This document shows, in pieces, positions 5,857-6,510 of a DNA stretch of 6,510 nt. The translations under genes were made by a program, and so were the position numbers. The stretch is from Smithellaceae bacterium. Its GTDB lineage: Bacteria > Desulfobacterota > Syntrophia > Syntrophales > Smithellaceae. The DNA is taken from NCBI GenBank assembly GCA_028701435.1, contig JAQVQT010000106.1, positions 1 to 6,510 of the forward strand, read 5' to 3'. Each line of letters starts with the position of its first letter. Positions within the stretch are counted from its first letter, which is position 1. The notes beneath the pieces were generated by a model, which was not told where the DNA came from, made no database searches, and worked only from the letters and a program-made list of their open reading frames with translations.

Positions 5857-6462
5857 TTATTCATTTTTCGGCCGGAAGGATTTTACCGTAACCTCGAAGA
5901 GTCCTTGGTATGCATCTTTCATCTCTGCTGGGACGGACAACTTCAGAACATAAAATCCCTCGCCGCTTCCGGCGGGTATAGCGATAAATTTTTCATAAAT
6001 CGGCACCTTCGTCGGATGGAGAACCCGCTCTCCGATGAATCGGATGTCTATTCTCTCAAAGGTCTTCGCCTGTCTTCCCGCAACCGCCATTTCCTGAATT
6101 CGTCCGTAGGATTTTCCCTCTATTGCAATGCCCAAGTTGGATTGGGAGTGCCTTCGGATAAATACATCCATGGTATTGTGCAAAAGATTCCCCGGAGCAT
6201 AATAGTGAATGGACAGTAAGGGAGCAATCGGACTTTTGCTTTGCGGACCGACAAGAATCACGCCATATACCTTTTTTTCTTCCTCGGATAAGCCAAAGCC
6301 AGGGGGATAAACGCTCCAGTCTTCGGGAATGCTGCATTGAAAGTAATTTCCAAAAGACGCATATTCTTTGAATTTTTGTACTTTATCCAGCGCACTGGCA
6401 ACTGCGCAATGAAAGGTCATCACGACAATCATGACAAGAATCCCTGATAATCGTTTCGCCAT
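5857..6462 (-). CDS. Exported protein of unknown function, PsbP/DcrB-like appearance
   Basis: The 201-residue product begins with a clear Sec signal peptide: positive MAKR, a hydrophobic core (about 5-20) and a signal peptidase I site after VASA (cut near residue 24). Cys19 does not sit in a proper lipobox, so a soluble periplasmic protein is more likely than a lipoprotein. The mature part opens with YFQCSIPEDWSVYPPGFG (40-57), then alternates short strands and ends with FEVTVKSFRP (189-198). An early 'x-ipeDWs' segment followed by a late 'F..v..SF' strand is the pattern of small PsbP/DcrB (DUF1795)-type domains; this is a fold-level impression and not a family assignment. No catalytic residues are recognisable. 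The start is firm: CCTCCTC at 6467-6473 gives GAGGAGG 4 bases before the ATG. The gene is separated from the patatin gene by 241 bases, and its upstream partner, if any, lies outside the window. Its role is unknown. Confidence 0.85.
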   Translation of the reverse strand: MAKRLSGILVMIVVMTFHCAVASALDKVQKFKEYASFGNYFQCSIPEDWSVYPPGFGLSEEEKKVYGVILVGPQSKSPIAPLLSIHYYAPGNLLHNTMDVFIRRHSQSNLGIAIEGKSYGRIQEMAVAGRQAKTFERIDIRFIGERVLHPTKVPIYEKFIAIPAGSGEGFYVLKLSVPAEMKDAYQGLFEVTVKSFRPKNE

Positions 6463-6466
6463 AAAA

Positions 6467-6473
6467 CCTCCTC
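6467..6473 (-). promoter_or_regulatory. Strong Shine-Dalgarno sequence of the exported-protein gene
   Basis: GAGGAGG on the minus strand, 4 bases before the ATG at 6462, is the strongest ribosome binding site in the window. It suggests efficient translation. The remaining bases to the window end show no clear promoter. Confidence 0.75.
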
Positions 6474-6510
6474 AAATCAATAAGCCCGGTCGCTGATCGG
6501 ACGTTTCTTT

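Noticed and set aside
5848..5876. Inverted repeat TCCGGCC/GGCCGGA at the end of the exported-protein gene
   Set aside because: The 7-bp stem has a 15-base loop, overlaps the stop codon and has no T-run after it in the gene's direction, so it is not a convincing terminator.
5779..6219. Plus-strand 146-residue open frame in the right part
   Set aside because: It is mostly antisense to the exported-protein gene, which has a signal peptide and a strong ribosome binding site. The plus frame has neither.

Overview
The window carries seven protein-coding genes and no RNA gene, insertion sequence, CRISPR array or phage gene that I can see. The mix points to an anaerobic Gram-negative bacterium, perhaps of the Desulfobacterota/Syntrophales type. 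The grounds are moderately high GC, an iron-sulfur-flavoprotein-like reductase, an exported small protein and heptameric intergenic tandem repeats. This placement is inference; there is no rRNA or diagnostic marker here.

Left part (1-3826): four minus-strand genes that read as one operon, in transcription order a glycerophosphodiester phosphodiesterase (3826-2957), uvrC (2925-1078), mntP (1050-493) and an O6-alkylguanine-DNA alkyltransferase that runs off the left edge (422-1). Gaps are 31, 27 and 70 bases. Two genes repair DNA (nucleotide excision and direct alkyl reversal), one exports manganese and one degrades glycerophosphodiesters. Two of the three gaps hold a 35-base block of five 7-base repeats. 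The heptamers differ (GGTAAGG before uvrC, CGACGAG before the alkyltransferase, minus-strand sense), and each block ends in the Shine-Dalgarno sequence of the next gene.

Middle (3827-4565): a 111-base divergent intergenic region, then one plus-strand flavodoxin-fold reductase with a compact four-cysteine motif. It converges on the next gene across 52 bases.

Right part (4566-6510): a minus-strand patatin-like phospholipase with intact Ser-Asp dyad motifs. Next comes a 241-base AT-rich non-coding region with a candidate promoter and an 8-base inverted repeat around it. Last is a minus-strand gene for a small exported protein with a PsbP/DcrB-like look. No stretch over 300 bases lacks a gene. 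The genes are mostly ordinary housekeeping or accessory functions; the least explained features are the two heptamer arrays.
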